Counted from the stretch's first letter, positions 20,125 through 31,418 are shown. The stretch: 40,450 nt of DNA from Haplomitrium mnioides (GCA_049999725.1 JBNGIS010031962.1:1-40450); one strand, 5' to 3'. Translations and numbers: made by a program. Notes: generated from the letters alone by a model not told the origin.

Positions 20125-20744
20125 AAAAATCTATGTCGCGCCCCCTCACGAAATACAAACCGAAAGAATTCTCCTCTCCTCCAAGTGTTGGTCCACCTTC
20201 AAATCTTGGTCTGCTTTCAAAGATGAATCCACCTGAGTAGTCTGAGCCTCTAGAGTCTCATGCTCAACGATTCCCAACACCTCTTTAGGTCACCTCCACC
20301 TTGTGATGGCCTTTCTTCACGAGTACACCCACTTCATCTAAGGTCTCACTAGAACTCTCTCCTTTGTATCCCGATGCTCTCTTTGCACACAATAATCCAT
20401 TCTCGTAGCTCTATAGCAAGGTAGTCTATCCCCGTGCTTGTTTTCCCCCCAAGCTTGGACATTTCATCACCGCCTTTCCTTGAAGGTCCCCGTTTCCCTT
20501 TTCTCATGGCTGAGGGGTGCATCCCGCCTTTTCATACAACCCGCAAGTGGGTTTTTCTTTCTAGATTCAAAGTCTAAAATGAGCGCCAACATCTGCATTT
20601 TTTTGTTCTCTTCCAAACAAGATTGATTTCACGCCAATCTGACATCTGTACCTCTAGTAATCGGCGTTTGAAGAGACATACCTTTTCCTTTGTTTTTTTC
20701 CCTTTTTTAGCTTGACAATCCACAAGATCCTTTGGATATCAAGC

Positions 20745-21500
20745 ATCAAGTACGTGGCACGCCAGGGGAGTCCATTGGATTCCTCGGACTCGTCAACTCA
20801 TGAGATTCCTCGGACGTTGGACAACATACACGTGGCGCTTCGGGAGAGCCCGTTGGATTCCTCGGACTCATAAACCTGTGAGATTCCTTGGACGTCAGAC
20901 AGTGGACACGTGGCGCTTCAAGAAAGCCCGTTGGATTCCTCAAACTCGCCAACCCATGAGATTCCTCAGAACTGCTGGTCAACCTCGGATTGTTGTTGAA
21001 AAGTGACGGTCCAACTTCCCTATGGAAAACAACGTTGGACGACGCCTCCTCAGACACGCGGCACTTCAAGATAGCCCATTGGATTCCTTGGACTTGCCAC
21101 CCCGTCAGATTCCTCGGAACTACTAGTCAAGTTCAGATTGGTATACAAAGATGATGGTCCAACTTCCCTGTGGAAAACGGTATCGAACGGCACCTCCTCG
21201 GACACATGGCACTTTGGGGTAGCCCGTTGGATTCCTCAGACTCGTATCCCCGTGAGATTCCTCAGAATTGCTGGTCAACTTCGGATTGTTGGTGAAAGGT
21301 GATGGTCCAACTTCCCTATGGAAAACGGCGTTGGACGGCGCCTCCTTGGACACGTGGCACTTCAGGGTAGCCCGTTGGATTCCTCAGACTCGCCACCTCG
21401 TGAGATTCATCGGACGTCGGACAGCAGACACGTGGCACTTTGGGAGAGCCCATTGGATTCCTCGGACTCACCACATCATCCGAAGAGCCTTCCCCCGCTG
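20745..21500. repeat. G-box minisatellite array in B right LTR
   Basis: Cores near 20750, 20828, 20905, 21053 (ACGCGGC), 21200 (ACATGGC), 21349 and 21427. Spacing 77, 77, 148, 147, 149 and 78 bp. This is the most complete copy of the array in the window. Confidence 0.9.
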
Positions 21501-21569
21501 AGTAAGAACAGTGGCTCCATAGAACTTTCAAACATCGCAGCTGCACTCTGTCAAACTTTCCGCATTGTC

Positions 21570-21835
21570 CTCTCTAGATCTTCAATAGATCGCTCTTTCC
21601 ACACTCCTTGTTCTTCTGGCCGGACCGTCGATAGATCGCCCTTTCGGCACCCCTTGTTCCTCCTCTGACCGGACCGTTGATAGATCACCCTTTCGGCACC
21701 TGTTGTTCCTCCTCTGGCCGGACCGTCGATAGATTGCCCTTTCGGCACCCCTTGTTCCTCCTCTGGCTTGACCGTCGATAGATTGCCTTTTCGGTTGATC
21801 CCTCCTTGCTCTTTGGGTTGGATCTCCCAACGGAT
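21570..21835. repeat. 49-bp minisatellite in B right LTR
   Basis: About four to five units of CGGACCGTCGATAGATCGCC, CTTTCGGCACCCCTTGTTCC and TCCTCTG. This is the best-preserved copy of the array that A interrupted in the left LTR. Confidence 0.88.
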
Positions 21836-21924
21836 CCCTGTTAAGTGGGCTCTCCACATCGGAAGATCACTCGGAACCCACTTAATCGGGCTCCCACTTA
21901 GGAAGGCTGAGTCCCATTAAGGAA

Positions 21925-22215
21925 GACTACGGTTGTCAGACTCTGGACCTTGGACTCCTTCGGACTGCGAACTTTGGACTCCCTCCATCGGATTGCGACC
22001 GTCGGACTCCTTCAGACTGCGAACTTCGGACTCCCTCCATCGGATTGTGACCGTCGGACTCTTTCAGACTACGGATGCCGAACAGTGGACATCGGACTAC
22101 GGCCATCAAACAAAAGACTTCGAACCCCCTCAAACTGCGTCCGTTGGGCTACGGACTTTGGACTCCCTCCATCGGACTGCGGCCGTCGATCAGAAGACTT
22201 TGGGCCCCCTCGGTA
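21925..22215. repeat. 42-bp minisatellite in B right LTR, first block
   Basis: Degenerate GGACTCCCTCCATCGGATTG plus CGACCGTCGGACTCCTTC units. A second block lies at 22500-22745, after the unique GAAAACGCTCGATATAGGAA segment. Confidence 0.82.
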
Positions 22216-22499
22216 AGTTATGAAAACGCTCGATATAGGAACTACAAGGAGCTCTCTTTTGAACCAACCCCTCGCATTCGTCCGTCAAAATTTCTCACTT
22301 CGCCGCTGTACTCTATTGAACTTTCCAGCTTGTCCTCGCCGGATCTGCGATAGATTACCCTTTCAGTTGATCCCTCCTTGCTCTTTCAGTTGGACCTCTC
22401 AACAGATCCTTGTTAAGTGCGTTCTCCACATTGGAAGGTCACTCAGAACCCACTTAACCAGGCTTCCCACTTAGGAAGGCCGAGTCCCGTTAAGGAAGA

Positions 22500-22745
22500 T
22501 TGTGGACCTCGAACCCCCTCTATCGGACTGCAACTGTCGGACAACGGACCTCAGAACCCCTTGGATTGCGGACTTTGGATTGCGACCATCGGACAGCGGA
22601 CCTTGGACCCCCTCAGACTGTAGACTTCGGACTGTGACCAACGGACAGCGGACCTCGGACTCCCTTGGACTGCGGACTTTGGACTGCGACCGTCGTACTA
22701 CAGACGTCGAACAACACACCTCGGACCCCCTCCATCAGACTGCAA
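22500..22745. repeat. 42-bp minisatellite in B right LTR, second block
   Basis: Units of GGACAGCGGACCTTGGACCC and GGACTGCGACCAACGGACAG type. The counterpart in the left LTR is 13440-13565 and is shorter. Confidence 0.8.
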
Positions 22746-22835
22746 GTATTGAGTGTCGGTTAACTTCCAAAAAGTTGATCTTCCTTATTTCTACTTTATT
22801 CTCTTCGATTCAAATTGCACTGCGATCGAACAAAC

Positions 22836-23495
22836 TTTTTATGGTACAAACTTTTTAAAGCAAAAAGGCTAGCTTTGAATTTTATAACTCATGACATTTC
22901 TCCATGCCTATTTTTGAAATAGAGCGACCCTAAATATTTCATTGTCTCCATATATGTAGATGATATTAGTATTTTTTGCACCCCTCTTGTTTTTGCTCAA
23001 ACTATACAAACTTTGAAGACTACCTTTGAAATGAGAGACATTGGTAAGCCACATTATTGTCTTAGTCTTCAAGTTATATATTTACCTCAAGGAGTATTGA
23101 TCAATCAATCCTCATATACTCATAAAATTCTGCAACAATTTAATATGCAAAAGGCACATTGAGTGACCATGCCAATGGATTTAAGATCTTTAGATCTCAC
23201 AAAGCATATGTTTTTGAAGAGATTAGCAGAAGAACCAGTATTAGGATATAAAAAAAATTATCTTAATGACACCCTACCATCATTCATGAAGAAAATCAAC
23301 CCTGTGTTCAACATATTTCTCAAGGCTTCATTAAGGGCGATCGAATTGAACATATTGCCCCTAAATGCTTTTATACACATGAAAAACATGGCGATCAAAT
23401 TTGAGCTCAATGGATATCGAGTTAAGATAATAGAGCTGACTTGTTTACTAAGCCACTGCCTCTAGCACTTCACAGGGAGCATACGAGCATTGGAC
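22836..23495 (+). pseudogene. Copia reverse transcriptase / RNase H remnant
   Basis: Starts with FLWYKLFKAKRLALNFI. The catalytic motif is IYVDDISIF, followed by TTFEMRDIGKPHYCLSLQV, LPQGVLINQSSYTHKILQQF and a VTMPMD-like start of the connection. The RNase H core is mostly deleted: the sequence jumps to HMKNMAIKFELNGYRVK, close to the usual end of RNase H. After a frameshift it closes with ADLFTKPLPLALHREH, the standard copia C-terminus. There are stops after CLFLK and QKAH. It would have copied RNA into cDNA; this copy is dead. Confidence 0.85.
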
Positions 23496-23961
23496 TTTGT
23501 CGATTATCTTCTTTCCTTGCATGTGATGATTAATTATATAGTTTTAGATTTTCTAGATCTAATCTTATCATCACTTCATTTATGTTATATCTTTCTTATT
23601 CTATTTATGGGCAGCATTACTATTTGTCTTGGTTGCATATTATGTTTTCTATACAAGTACTCGGGACTACATCGACTACTTCATTTTCAATTGGCGTTTG
23701 TATTTTTTCCAATTGTATTTTCAACAATTCATAGCATATCAAGAGTTTACATTGTTACTTTGCTCATATACAACATTGTAGATTTATATTTTGCTTTACT
23801 TTCAAAACATTATAGTTTGTCATTACTATGTACTACACCACTATCTATATGTGGTGGTACTCTTTCTGCCAAAAGAAAGCACGGAGGTTTTAAGGAGGCC
23901 ACACATTTCAGAATAGTTAAGGTTAAGTACTTATTGGCTGTTCTAAACTTCTTCTTAGATA
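23496..23961 (+). other. Copia 3' non-coding segment
   Basis: T-rich sequence between the end of copia pol and the polypurine tract. A 167-codon frame (23490-23993) is open and very hydrophobic (Ile, Leu, Phe, Tyr). It overlaps the polypurine tract and LTR start, has no recognisable motif and follows from T-rich composition, so I do not call it a gene. Confidence 0.55.
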
Positions 23962-23975
23962 CTTCAAAGCGGGAG
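23962..23975 (+). promoter_or_regulatory. Copia polypurine tract
   Basis: CTTCAAAGCGGGAG directly precedes the TGTTATAAC start of the LTR, as expected for the plus-strand primer. Confidence 0.7.
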
Positions 23976-24144
23976 TGTTATAACTCCAATTAAAACTTAA
24001 CTCTAGTTACTTAAGTTATCTTATTCTAGTTAAGTAGGTTGTGGTAGTTACATAACCTCCACTCTATATGTGTGGCTTATAGAGATAATGAAGGGAGTTG
24101 TTGTTGAGAGATTGAGACCATGAGCTAATACAATGTTTCTAACA
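23976..24144 (+). repeat. Copia 3' LTR, about 169 bp
   Basis: Begins TGTTATAACTCCAATT and ends GTTTCTAACA, so TG...CA bounded. The TCTAACA ending is common in plant copia LTRs. The satellite starts at the next base. The partner LTR is not in the window, so the boundary rests on the TG...CA ends and the satellite junction. Confidence 0.72.
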
Positions 24145-27100
24145 TTGACAACATTTGGGAGCACTTTGTCTTATTGGGTGGAATTTGTAGGTGGCTCCTT
24201 GTGTGACGAAAAAACCTACCCTTGTTTGTTGAGTGTTGACAAAATTTGAGAGTAGTTTGTGGTTTTGAAAAGAATTTGTGGAAGACTCCCAACGTGAAGA
24301 AAAAAAATAACCTTGTTTGCTTAGTTTTGACAACATTGAATAGCAGTTTGTAGTATTGTATAAAGTTTGTGGGTGGCTTTGTGCCTTACCAAAAAATTTA
24401 CCCTTGTTTTTAGAGTTTCAACAATGTTCTAGAGAAGTTTATGGTACATGATAGAATTTCTTAGTGGCTGCCTACCTTTTCTTACAACATTCTTTAGCAA
24501 TTTTTGGTATTGGACAGAGTTGATAGCTTGAGCCCTACCTAAATTAAAACCATTGCCTTGTTTGTTAAGTTATGACAACATTCAATAGTAGTTTGTGATG
24601 TTGGATACAATTTGTGGGTGGCAATGTGCCTCAAAAGAAAACATAGCCTTGTTTCTTCAGTTTCAACAAAACTCCATAGCAGTTTGTGTTATTGGATAGA
24701 GTATGTAGGTGGCTTTGTGTGTCACAAGGAAACACTGCCTTGTTTGTTTCATTTTGATAAAATTCAATGGCAGCTTGCGCTACTTAGTAGAATTGTGGGT
24801 AGCTCTATGGAGATGAGAAAACACAGCCTTGTTTGTTTGGTTTCAACAATCTTTGATAAAGTTTGTGACTATGTTTTGTATTCACGCATGGAATCTTCCA
24901 CAAATTCTATCTTATACCACAAACTCCTTTCTGAGTGTGTTGAAACTGAACAAACAAGGGTAGGGTTTTTTGTCACACAAGGAGCCACCCACAAAGTCTA
25001 CCCAAAAAGACAAAATCTCTCTCAAATACTGCCTAAACTAAACAATCAAGGCTATTTTTTTTTGTCAGGCAGAGAGCCACCCACAAATTCTATTCAACAA
25101 ATTGCTTTGGAATGTTGTCAAAATTCAACAAATAAAGCTATGTTTTCTCATCACGCATAGAGCTATCTAGCAATTCTATCCAATACCACAATCTGCTATC
25201 AAATATTGTCAAAATTGAATGAACAAGGGTATGTTTTTTCAGCATGGAGGGGGCCACCTAGAAGTTCTCTCCAAGAAAAGAAAGTGCTCTCAAATGTTGT
25301 AAAAACTGAACAAGAAAGGCTATGTTTTCTTGTCACATACAAAGCTATCTATTTATTGTTTCCATTACCTTGTTTGTTCAGTTTTGACAATTTTTGATAA
25401 CAAGTATTGGTATTGTATAATGTTTGTGAGTGGTTTTGTGGGTAATGAGAAAATGTAGCCTTCGTTGTTTGATTTTAACAATGTTCCATTGTAGTTTGTG
25501 GTATATAATTGAATTTCTTAGTGGCTTTGTGCCCAACAATAAAACATGGCCTTTTTAACAACATTTTTTAAGTAGTTGGTGGTATATTATAAAGTTTATT
25601 TGTGACTAGAAACCATAGCCTTGTTTGTTCAATAATGACAACATTCAATAACAGTTTGTGATGTTAGATACAATTTTCTGGTTGCAACATGCCTCACAAG
25701 CAAACATAGTCTTATTTGTCCAGCTTGGACAACACTCCATAGGTGTTTGTGTTATTGGATAGAATCTGTAGGTGGCTTTGTACCTCACCAAGAAACATAA
25801 ACTTGTTTATTCTGCTTCGATAAAACTCGATAGCAATTTGCAGCACTGAATATAATTAGTGGGTAGCTCCATGGGAGATTAAAAAACATAGCCTTGATTG
25901 TTCAGTTTTGACAACATTTGAGAGAAATTTGTGGTATTGGATACATTTTGTAGGGGGTTGTGTGAGTGACAAGAAAACATAGCCTTGTTTGTTAAGTTTC
26001 AACAACAACATTCGAGATCACTTTCTCTTTTTGCATAAAATTTGTGGGTGGCTCTATGTGACAAGAAAACATACCCTTGTTTGTTGATTTTGACAAAAAT
26101 TGATATGAGTTTGTAGTATTGGATTGAATTTGTGAGTAGCTCTCTCCGTGACTAGAAAACATAGCCTTGTTTGTCCAATTTTGACAATAGTCAATGGCAA
26201 TTTGTGGTGTTGGATAAAATTGTGAGTGGCTTACTTCTTGACAAGAAAACATAGCCATGTTTGTTCAGTTTTGACAACATTCAATAGCACTTTGTCTTAT
26301 TGGATGCAATTTGTGGGTGGCTCTTTCCATGATGACAAAACATTTCCTTGTTTGTTCAGTTTTGACAAAATTTGACAGTTGTTTGTAATATTGGATACAA
26401 TTTGTAGATGGCTCTGTGTGTGACAAGAAAGCATAGTCTTGATTGTTCAGTTTAGACAATATTTGAGAGCACTTTCTCTTCTTGGATAAAACTTTTTGAG
26501 GGCTCCCTGCTTGTCAAGAAAACATAACATTGTTTTTTTAGTTTCAACATCATTTGAGAGCACTTTGTCTTATTGGGTAGAATTTGTAGGTGGCTCCTTG
26601 CACGACGAGAAAACCTACCATTGTTTGTTAATTTTTGACAAAATTTGAGAGCAAATTGTGGTAATGGATAGAATTAGTGAGAGACTTCTTGAATGAAGAG
26701 AAAGCGTAGCCTTGTTTGTTTAGTTTCGACAATATTCAATAGCAATTTGTAGTATTGTAGAAAATGATTGGATGGCTTTGTGCTTAATGGGAAAATAAAG
26801 CCTTGTTTGTTTAATTTCAACAATGTTCCATAGTAGTTTATGGTATATAATAGAATTTCTTAGTGGCTCCTTTCCAAGCAATCAAATTTATCCTTGTTTG
26901 CTTATATTTGACAACATTCTATAGCACTTTATGGTATCAGATATAATTTATGGCTTGATATGTGCATGATCTTGTTTGTTTTGTTTCAACAATATTCGAT
27001 GCTAGTTTTTTTCATTACTTAAAATTTGTGGGTGGTATATAGTAGTTTGTGGTATATGATAGAGTTTCTTAGTGGCTTCTTGCCTAACAATAAAACATAG

Positions 27101-29433
27101 CCTTTTTTGTTTATTCTTAACAACATTCTATAGCAAAATTGTGTTATTGGAGAGAATTTATGATTTGATCTATACGTGACTAGAAACCATAGCCTTGTTT
27201 GTTTAGTAATGACAACATTCAACAACGGTTTGTGGTGGTGAGTACAATTTGTGGTTGGCAGTGGTTGGCAACTTGGCAACTTGCCTCTTAAACAAACATA
27301 GCTCTGTTTGTTTCATTTTGACAACATTCCATAGCAGTTTATGTTATTGGATAGAATGTGTAGGTGGATTTTTGCCTAACAAGGAAACATAACCTTGTGT
27401 GTTCCATTTCCATAAAATTTGATAGAACTTTGTAGTACTGAATAGAATTTAAGGGTAGCTCTGAGCCTCATTAGGAAACATAACCTTGTTTGTTATGTTT
27501 TGACAACATTTGATAGCAATTTGTGATATTGGATACAATTTGTAGGGGGCTTTGTGTGTGACAAAAAAAAAAACCTTGATTCCACAACTTTTTTGTTTGA
27601 TTTCAACAAAATTTGATAGGAGTTTGTAGTATTTGATAGAATTTGTAGGTGGCTTCGTGGGTGATGGAAAAAGATAGCTTGTTTGCTCATATTTGATAAC
27701 ATTCAATAGAAATTTGTGGTTTTGGATAGAGTTTGTATGTGGTTTCGTGCTTGATAAGAAAACATAGCCTTGTTTGTTGTGTTTTGACAACATTCAATAT
27801 TTGTGTGTGGCTTCCTACTTGATGAGAAAATATACTCTTGTTTGTTCATTTTTGAAAAAAATTGATAGTTTTTTGAGGTATTGAATACAATTTTAAGATG
27901 GTTGTGTGCTTCACAAGAAAACATCGCCTTATTTGTTCAATTTTGATAAAATTCGATAGCAGTTTGCAATAATGAAAAGAGTTTGTGGGTTACTTTTTGC
28001 AAATGAGAAAACATACCCTTATTTGTTCAGTTATGACAACATTCAATAGCGGTTTGAAGTGTTGGATACCATTTAAGGGTGACAACCTACCTCACAAGAA
28101 AACATAGCCTTGTTTGTTCAACTTTGACAACATTAGATAGATGTTTGTGTAACTGGATAGAATATTTAGATGGCTTTGTGCGTGACAAGAAAACATAGCC
28201 TTGTTTGTATTGTTTTGACAAAATTTGACAGCACTATGCTATACTGACTAGAATTTGTGGGTGGCTTCTTGTGAGATGCGAAAACATAGTTTTGTTTTAT
28301 CATTTTTGGCAACATTTGATAGCATTTAATGGTATTGGATACAATTCAAGGGTGGCTCCTATTTGATAAGAAAACATAGCCTTGTTTGTTCGACAACATT
28401 CTATAGCAATTTGGGGTATTGGATAAATATTGTGAGTAGCTTTCTACTTGACAAGAAAAATAGGTTTGTTTGTTCAATTTCGGCAACATTCGAGAGCAAT
28501 TTACCGTTTTGAATAGAATTTGTGAGTGTCTTTGTGTGTGCTAATAAAATGTAGCCTTGTTTGTTTAGTTTCATAAATAGTACATAGCAATTTGTGGTAT
28601 TGGATAGATTTTGACACCATTTGAGAGCAATTTGTGTTATTGGATAGAATTTAAGGCTTGCTTCCTGCGTGACCAGAAACCATAGCCTTGTTTGTTTGGT
28701 TTTGACAACATTCAATAGCGATTTGTGTTATTGGATAGAATATGTAGGTGGATTTGTGCATCACAAGAAAACTTAGCCTTGTTTGTTCAGTTTAGACAAC
28801 ATTTGAGAGCACTTTGTCTTATTGGAAAGAATTTTTAGGTTTCTCCTTGGGAGACGAGAAATCATACCCTTGTTTGTTCATTTTCGACAAAAATTGATAG
28901 TAGTTTTTGGTATTGGATAGAATTTGTGGGATTCTTTGTGGGTGATTAAAAAATATAGCCTTGCTTATTGAGTTTTGAAGACATTCGATAGCACCTTGTG
29001 GTAGTGTTTAAAGGTAGTGTTTAAATTTTGTAGGTGGATGTGCACTCTACTAGAAAATATTGTCTTGTGTGTTTAATTTTGACAATGTTCCATAGGAGTT
29101 TGTGGGATGTATTTCAATTTTTCTGTGGTATATGTATGAATTTCTTTGTGGCTCACGAGCTTACAAAAAAACATAGCCTTTTTTGTTAAGTTTTGACAGC
29201 ACTCCATAACAATTTTTAGTCTTGGATAGAGTTTATTGCTCGCTCCCTCCGTGACTAGAATTCATAGCCTTGTTTGTTCAGTTATAACAACATTCAGTAG
29301 CAGTTTGTTGTGTGGGATACAATTTGTGGGTGGCAACCCACCTCACAAGAAAACATAGCCTTGTTTGTTGAGTTCCAACAACATTCAATAAGAGTTTGTG
29401 TTATTGGATTGAATATGTAGGTGGCTTAGTGCA
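24145..29433. repeat. Satellite array, monomer about 91 bp
   Basis: About 5.3 kb of diverged tandem monomers, roughly 58 by length. A monomer runs GACAACATTCAATAGCAGTT, TGTGGTATTGGATAGAATTT, GTGGGTGGCTCTGTGCGTGA, CAAGAAAACATAGCCTTGTT, TGTTCAGTTTT. The most constant part is AAAACATAGCCTTGTTTGTT. One block is inverted (24868-25355). Monomer variants recur in a fixed order: an ACTAGAAACCATAGCC type, then one with GGGTGGCAACNNNCCTCACAAG, then one with ATTGGATAGAATATGTAGGTGG. They do so near 24590, 25650, 27220, 28040 and 29290, a hint of degenerate higher-order structure. It encodes nothing; ORFs here are repeat artefacts. It is the oldest layer in the window, since copia and D both sit in it. 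Confidence 0.93.
24868..25355 (-). repeat. Inverted block inside the satellite
   Basis: Here the monomer reads in reverse complement: AACAAACAAGGGTAGGG, CCACCCACAAA, GAATGTTGTCAAAATTCAAC, GCTATGTTTTCTCATCACGC. The left junction falls at GTTTGTGACTATGTTTTG and the right junction near GCTATCTATTTATTG, each between partial monomers. About five monomers long. Confidence 0.9.
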
Positions 29434-31418
29434 TGTCAGCCGGACTTGAAGGTACTTCGTGCAAAATTTTCAAAAGATTGGTGCGCAGCCATGCAAATTC
29501 TACATTTTCTGTCGAATAGACATCCAATGTACATCAAGGACTAAGAATATGATTAGGGAGAATGGAAGCATCAAGGTCCATCAAATGGATGGATTGAGGA
29601 GCAAAAAACAAATGAGTGAGGGAAAGTATGGAAGAGAGAAAAAAGACAATGGCTGAAAGAAATTTCTGCAAAATCTAATCTAATGTTGAGGGCCAGCAAG
29701 TTCTAGAGAAAATTTTTGTCGAAGGCCAAGGTGGAACCGTGGACTAAGTCTGTCTAGAGGTAAGTAAGGATATAGTTGGGAGCCATATACCTCATATAGG
29801 GGATGCTATTCAAAATGAATGGAGCCAAAAGGCCTTATATACATCAACGCATGGGCAGTGCAACGCTTATGGGATTAGTCAAAGGCATTTCAATTTCATA
29901 AGTCGATGCTTGCTAAGGGACCCTCTCACATAACGGAAAAATTCAAATGACCATTACTTTCTTGATTTTCAATCTTTTCTCTTGAATTTTGTCATGTTAG
30001 AAGCGCAATTCAATTTCTTTTCTATCAAGACTTATTTGAGAAAAATTGGTGGAGAAATAAAGGATCTCTTTCCCCCGCAAGTTGACTGGATTTTTGGCAG
30101 AAGAAACCCTAGACAACAATTGGCAAAATTGACTAACGTGTTGAGTATATCAGGTCTTGATCTATGATTTTTTAGAAAGAAGGCTTCAAGGCGCATCAAG
30201 TTCATCAAAAATCAAATCAATCTGAGCTTTATCAAGGATTTTGAAGTTATTCAAAGTTTAACCTCAGAAAATTGCTCGAACCAGATAGATAGGAGTGAGG
30301 ATTAGGATACCCTTCAAACATGTTAGAGAAGATTGCATAGAAGGATTGTTGTGAAGGCAATCCCAAAGTGACAGATTTCAGGGTCATGGTGGAGAAATGA
30401 GCAAAAACCGATGAGATGAGTGAATGGGAGGCAAAATAGAGGGTCAAAACAATTTGGGTCAATGCGTACTCAAATCTTAATCATTTGCTGCATGCAATGG
30501 CTTGATTCAAAGAGGAAGTCACGGCAATTATGGTACAAGTTGAATCAAGGAAAATGACAAATAAAAAAAGATGCACTATCCTATGGAAATTATCAAATCC
30601 TCAGTGCTTCGTTTGGGGTTTGTCATCTGAAATCTAGGTTTGCCATCCGTTTTCTAGGTCTGCCATCCAAAATTAGGGTCTGTTGTCCAAAATCAGTGTT
30701 TGACGTCCATTTTCGGGCTCTTCCGTCTGTTACCGAGCTTTGTCATCCAAAATCGGGGTCTGCCATCCAAAATTTGGGTTTGGCGTCCGAAATCAGGGTC
30801 TGCCATCCAAAATCTGGATTTGCCATCCAAAATTTGGGTCCGCTGTTATTTATCTAGGTCTGCTCTCCGTTATCAAGCTCTATTGTCTATTATCTGGCTC
30901 TCCAATCCGTTATCTAGGTTTGTCGTCCAAAATTTGGGTTCGTCATACTCTATTGGGTTTGCCGTCCGAAATCTAGGTTTGTCGTCGAAAATCAGAGTCG
31001 TTGACGTCTGTGAAGGAGGCAAGACACATGTCGCAAAGAGAATGACTATTATGCTATAGACAAGAAAAGACAAATGAAGAAAAAACAAAAAGTATATTCT
31101 CTTCAAACGCCAATTTCCAGAGCTACATACGTCAAATTGAAGTGAAATCAGTCTTGATGGGAAAATGACAATAAGACTCAGCTATTGGTGCAAATTTTAG
31201 ACTTTGAATCTCAAAAACCACTCTGTAGCATATTTGGAAAGCTGGGGTACTCCCCTCTACTACTAGATAGGGGAAACAGAGACCTCAGGATTGTTAAGAT
31301 CTCAATTGGATAGGAAAGGTTCTAGGGCCGTCTCATTAAGGAGCCTTGTAATTCTTTGTCCCCCTTTCCTCCAAAATAACATTGTTTGGATGTTAAGGAA
31401 GGAGAAGGAGGCGCAACA
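29434..31418 (+). repeat. Element D 5' LTR, 1985 bp
   Basis: TG...CA bounded. It contains 20-bp repeats (30607-31000) in place of the minisatellites of A and B. Then a region matches the reverse complement of A/B near their TATA sites (GCTATAGACAAG at about 31055, TTCAAACGCC, GAAGTGAAATCAGTCTTG). It closes with a terminal block matching A's U5 side (TTTGTCCCCCTTTCCTCC, GATGTTAAGGAAGGAG). It is more AT-rich than the other LTRs. Confidence 0.82.
30607..31000. repeat. 20-bp tandem repeat in LTR D
   Basis: About 19 units of the pattern GGTCTGCCATCCAAAATCGG, with a common GTCCGTTATCTAGGCTC-like variant. The upstream-of-promoter position matches that of the GC-rich arrays in A and B. The PSKIW-rich ORFs here are translations of the repeat. 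Confidence 0.88.

Larger units (their letters stand above)
2813..22826 (-). mobile_element. Element B: decayed Ty3/gypsy retrotransposon, split by element A
   Basis: B runs on the minus strand: 5' LTR 20134-22826, primer-binding site, gag, protease, RT, RNase H, integrase, polypurine tract and 3' LTR (12744-14133 plus 2813-3766, interrupted by element A). The domain order with integrase last is the Ty3/gypsy order. RT, RNase H and the DGG protease motif look most like the Athila/Tat side of the plant gypsy tree, which also has long LTRs; this is by eye only. Without A the element is about 11 kb. Every coding domain carries stops, frameshifts or catalytic changes, so it is dead. Both outer LTR ends are truncated: the left lacks about 480 bp and the right about 490 bp. 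Confidence 0.85.
20134..22826 (-). repeat. Element B 5' LTR, truncated at its outer end
   Basis: Starts TGTCGCGCCCCCTCACG at the PBS side. It is colinear with 2813-3766 and 12744-13640, then breaks at GCACTGCGAT, where copia-derived AT-rich sequence begins. It lacks the roughly 490 bp that the left LTR has at 13640-14133. The CTAAAAAAGG at 20701-20710 is the mutated TATA position. Confidence 0.85.
22827..24144 (+). mobile_element. Ty1/copia retrotransposon, 3' remnant
   Basis: Plus-strand end of a copia element: the C-terminal half of RT, a collapsed RNase H region, polyprotein end, polypurine tract and a short LTR. It abuts B's truncated LTR on the left and the satellite on the right. In its orientation it ends cleanly at 24144 inside the satellite, so it entered the satellite. 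The 5' part is not recognised in the window. Likely TSD sequence on this side is TTGAC (24145-24149); the partner is not visible. Confidence 0.82.

Noticed and set aside
20745-21500. Regular repeats considered as a CRISPR array
   Set aside because: Whole units repeat, with no unique spacers, and they sit inside plant LTRs.
2813-22826. B considered as an RNA-derived (processed) copy because its 3' LTR stops soon after the promoter
   Set aside because: A copy of the RNA should lack the whole U3 at its 5' end and carry a poly(A) tail. B's 5' LTR keeps most of U3, and the left junction has no T-run.
23490-23993. 167-codon hydrophobic ORF after copia pol, considered as an envelope-like protein
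   Set aside because: T-rich sequence gives Leu/Ile/Phe/Tyr by composition; it runs through the polypurine tract into the LTR, and no signal peptide-plus-domain layout is evident.
24145-29433. ORFs with repeated CCQN-type peptides, considered as a tandem-repeat protein
   Set aside because: They translate the 91-bp satellite. 91 is not a multiple of three and frames break constantly.
30700-31059. 119-codon ORF with repeated PSKIW-like segments
   Set aside because: Direct translation of the 20-bp repeat of LTR D with frame drift; not a protein repeat family.
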